Positions 24,318 to 25,260 of a stretch of 25,260 bases of DNA are shown here, one piece after another. The notes beneath the pieces were generated by a model. It saw only the letters and a list, made by a program, of their open reading frames with translations. It did no database searches and was not told the origin of the DNA. Numbering within the stretch: the stretch's first letter is position 1; each line of letters starts with the position of its first letter. The stretch covers positions 1 to 25,260 of the forward strand of contig NZ_LSJY01000012.1 of the NCBI RefSeq assembly GCF_001556865.1. The letters are read 5' to 3'. The position numbers and the translations under genes were made by a program. This DNA is from Sphingobium sp. CCH11-B1 (GTDB lineage: Bacteria; Pseudomonadota; Alphaproteobacteria; Sphingomonadales; Sphingomonadaceae).

Positions 24318-25260
24318 TCAGACCATCGCCATATGGTCGCGGTGGATCAGCACGGATCGGTGCATCTCGCCCAGCAGGGCCGCGATCTCCTCGCTGCGCC
24401 GGCCGGCGATCTTCGCGGCCGCCTCGCTGTCATATTCGATCAGGCCGCGCGCGATCACACGGCCGTCCTGCGCCACGATGTCGACCACGTCGCCGCGCTC
24501 GAACAGGCCCTCGACCCGCGCCACCCCTGCGGGAAGCAGGCTGTTGCCCTTGCCCAGCGCCCGTTCCGCGCCAGCGTCCACCACCACCCGCCCCAGCGTG
24601 GTCAGCCGCCCCGCAAGCCAACCCTTGCGCGCGCCCTTGGCGGGAGCGGCCAGGAAAATCGACCCCTTCCCCCCGTTCGCCCAGTGAGCGAGCGGCGCGT
24701 CCACCTTGCCGGACAGGATGGCGAGGTGCGCACCCGCGCCCGTGGCGATCTTCGCGGCCTGGATCTTGGACACCATGCCGCCCGATCCCATGCCCGAAGC
24801 GGAGCCGCCGTCGGCCATCGCCATGATGGCGTCGTCTATCGTCTCAATCGTCTCGATCAGCATGGCGCTCGCATCGACGTGCGGATTGGCGGTGTAAAGC
24901 CCGTCCACGTCCGACAGCAGCGCAACCGCGTCGGCCCGTGCCGCCTGTCCGATACGTGCCGCCAGCCGGTCATTGTCGCCGAAGCGGATCTCCGCCGTCG
25001 CCACGCTGTCATTTTCGTTCACCACGGGCACCACGCCCAGCGCCATCAGCCGTTCCAGCGTGGCGGAGGCATTCAGGTAACGCCGCCTGTTTTCCAGATC
25101 GTCCAGCGTCACCAGCATCTGCGCCGCTGTGATGCCGCGTTCGGCCAGCAGGCTGGCCCAGCATTGCGACAGCGCGATCTGGCCGGTCGCCGCCGCCGCC
25201 TGCGCATCCTCAAGGCTGCCGCGCCCGCCCTTGGGCAGCTTCAGCCGTCGCGCGCCCAGC
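24318..25260 (-). CDS. proB: Glutamate 5-kinase, 5' end outside the window
   Basis: This enzyme phosphorylates L-glutamate in the first step of proline synthesis. The coding frame is open to the right edge, so the N-terminus with the first ATP-site glycines lies beyond 25260. An ATG at 25118 lies inside the kinase domain and is not the start: the codons before it read LGARRLKLPKGGRGSLEDAQ and on through AAAATGQ, which is normal family sequence. Seen here are NENDSV, FGDNDRLAA, LLSDVDGLYTANP and GSGGMVSKIQAA of the amino acid kinase domain, then a C-terminal PUA domain (about 24330-24600) as in the E. coli type. It lies six bases upstream of the NDUFA9-like gene. Confidence 0.96.
   Translation of the reverse strand, partial: LGARRLKLPKGGRGSLEDAQAAAATGQIALSQCWASLLAERGITAAQMLVTLDDLENRRRYLNASATLERLMALGVVPVVNENDSVATAEIRFGDNDRLAARIGQAARADAVALLSDVDGLYTANPHVDASAMLIETIETIDDAIMAMADGGSASGMGSGGMVSKIQAAKIATGAGAHLAILSGKVDAPLAHWANGGKGSIFLAAPAKGARKGWLAGRLTTLGRVVVDAGAERALGKGNSLLPAGVARVEGLFERGDVVDIVAQDGRVIARGLIEYDSEAAAKIAGRRSEEIAALLGEMHRSVLIHRDHMAMV

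Noticed and set aside
24318..25118. proB starting at the ATG at 25118
   Set aside because: This would remove the N-terminal ATP-binding part; the codons before it are good glutamate kinase sequence up to the window edge.

Overview
The window is GC-rich, densely coded chromosomal DNA that looks like a sphingomonad (Sphingomonas/Sphingobium-type alphaproteobacterium). The strongest pointers are a serine palmitoyltransferase that aligns almost residue for residue with my memory of the soluble Sphingomonas paucimobilis enzyme, a phosphopantetheine carrier protein beside it, two small proteins of alphaproteobacterial/mitochondrial complex I type (NDUFS4-like and NDUFA9-like), and short palindromic intergenic repeats of a kind common in this group. 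I see no transposase, integrase, phage gene, CRISPR array, rRNA or tRNA. No stretch over 300 bases lacks a gene.

Layout, left to right. 21-2950 (+): the split glycine decarboxylase P-protein genes gcvPA and gcvPB, joined by an ATGA overlap. 3080-3958 (+): a protein of unknown function that resembles the mitochondrial CDP-diacylglycerol synthase Tam41; its 3' end overlaps the convergent hybrid histidine kinase at 3915-5897 (-). 5981-8028 (-): serine palmitoyltransferase, a palindromic repeat, an acyl carrier protein and an NDUFS4-like protein. 8085-10577 (-): the helicase hrpB, which carries an in-frame palindromic repeat. 10725-12338 (+): a soluble PAS hybrid histidine kinase with a possible general-stress (EcfG-type) promoter. 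12348-14301 (-): a TSUP permease, a second intergenic repeat and a long-chain polyprenyl diphosphate synthase, probably for the ubiquinone tail. 14418-14696 (+): a minimal AroQ chorismate mutase. 14701-15591 (-): an EamA/DMT permease. 15798-17445 (-): a translationally coupled set of zincin-like metallopeptidase, ccmA and ccmB. 17486-17776 (+): phhB. 17780-20610 (-): a large patatin-like protein coupled to a small lipoprotein. 20680-21378 (-): an EEP-family hydrolase. 21467-23217 (+): radA and a shortened cvpA. 23397-25260 (-): an NDUFA9-like SDR protein preceded by proB, whose 5' end lies outside the window.

Most of this is core metabolism: one-carbon metabolism, sphingolipid entry, quinone tail, cytochrome c maturation, proline and aromatic amino acids. 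The points worth a second look are the Tam41-like protein, the repeat translated inside hrpB, the apparently internally deleted cvpA, the repeat between the carrier protein and serine palmitoyltransferase genes, and the possible EcfG-type promoter. All functional calls come from reading motifs and from memory of the families; no database search was run.
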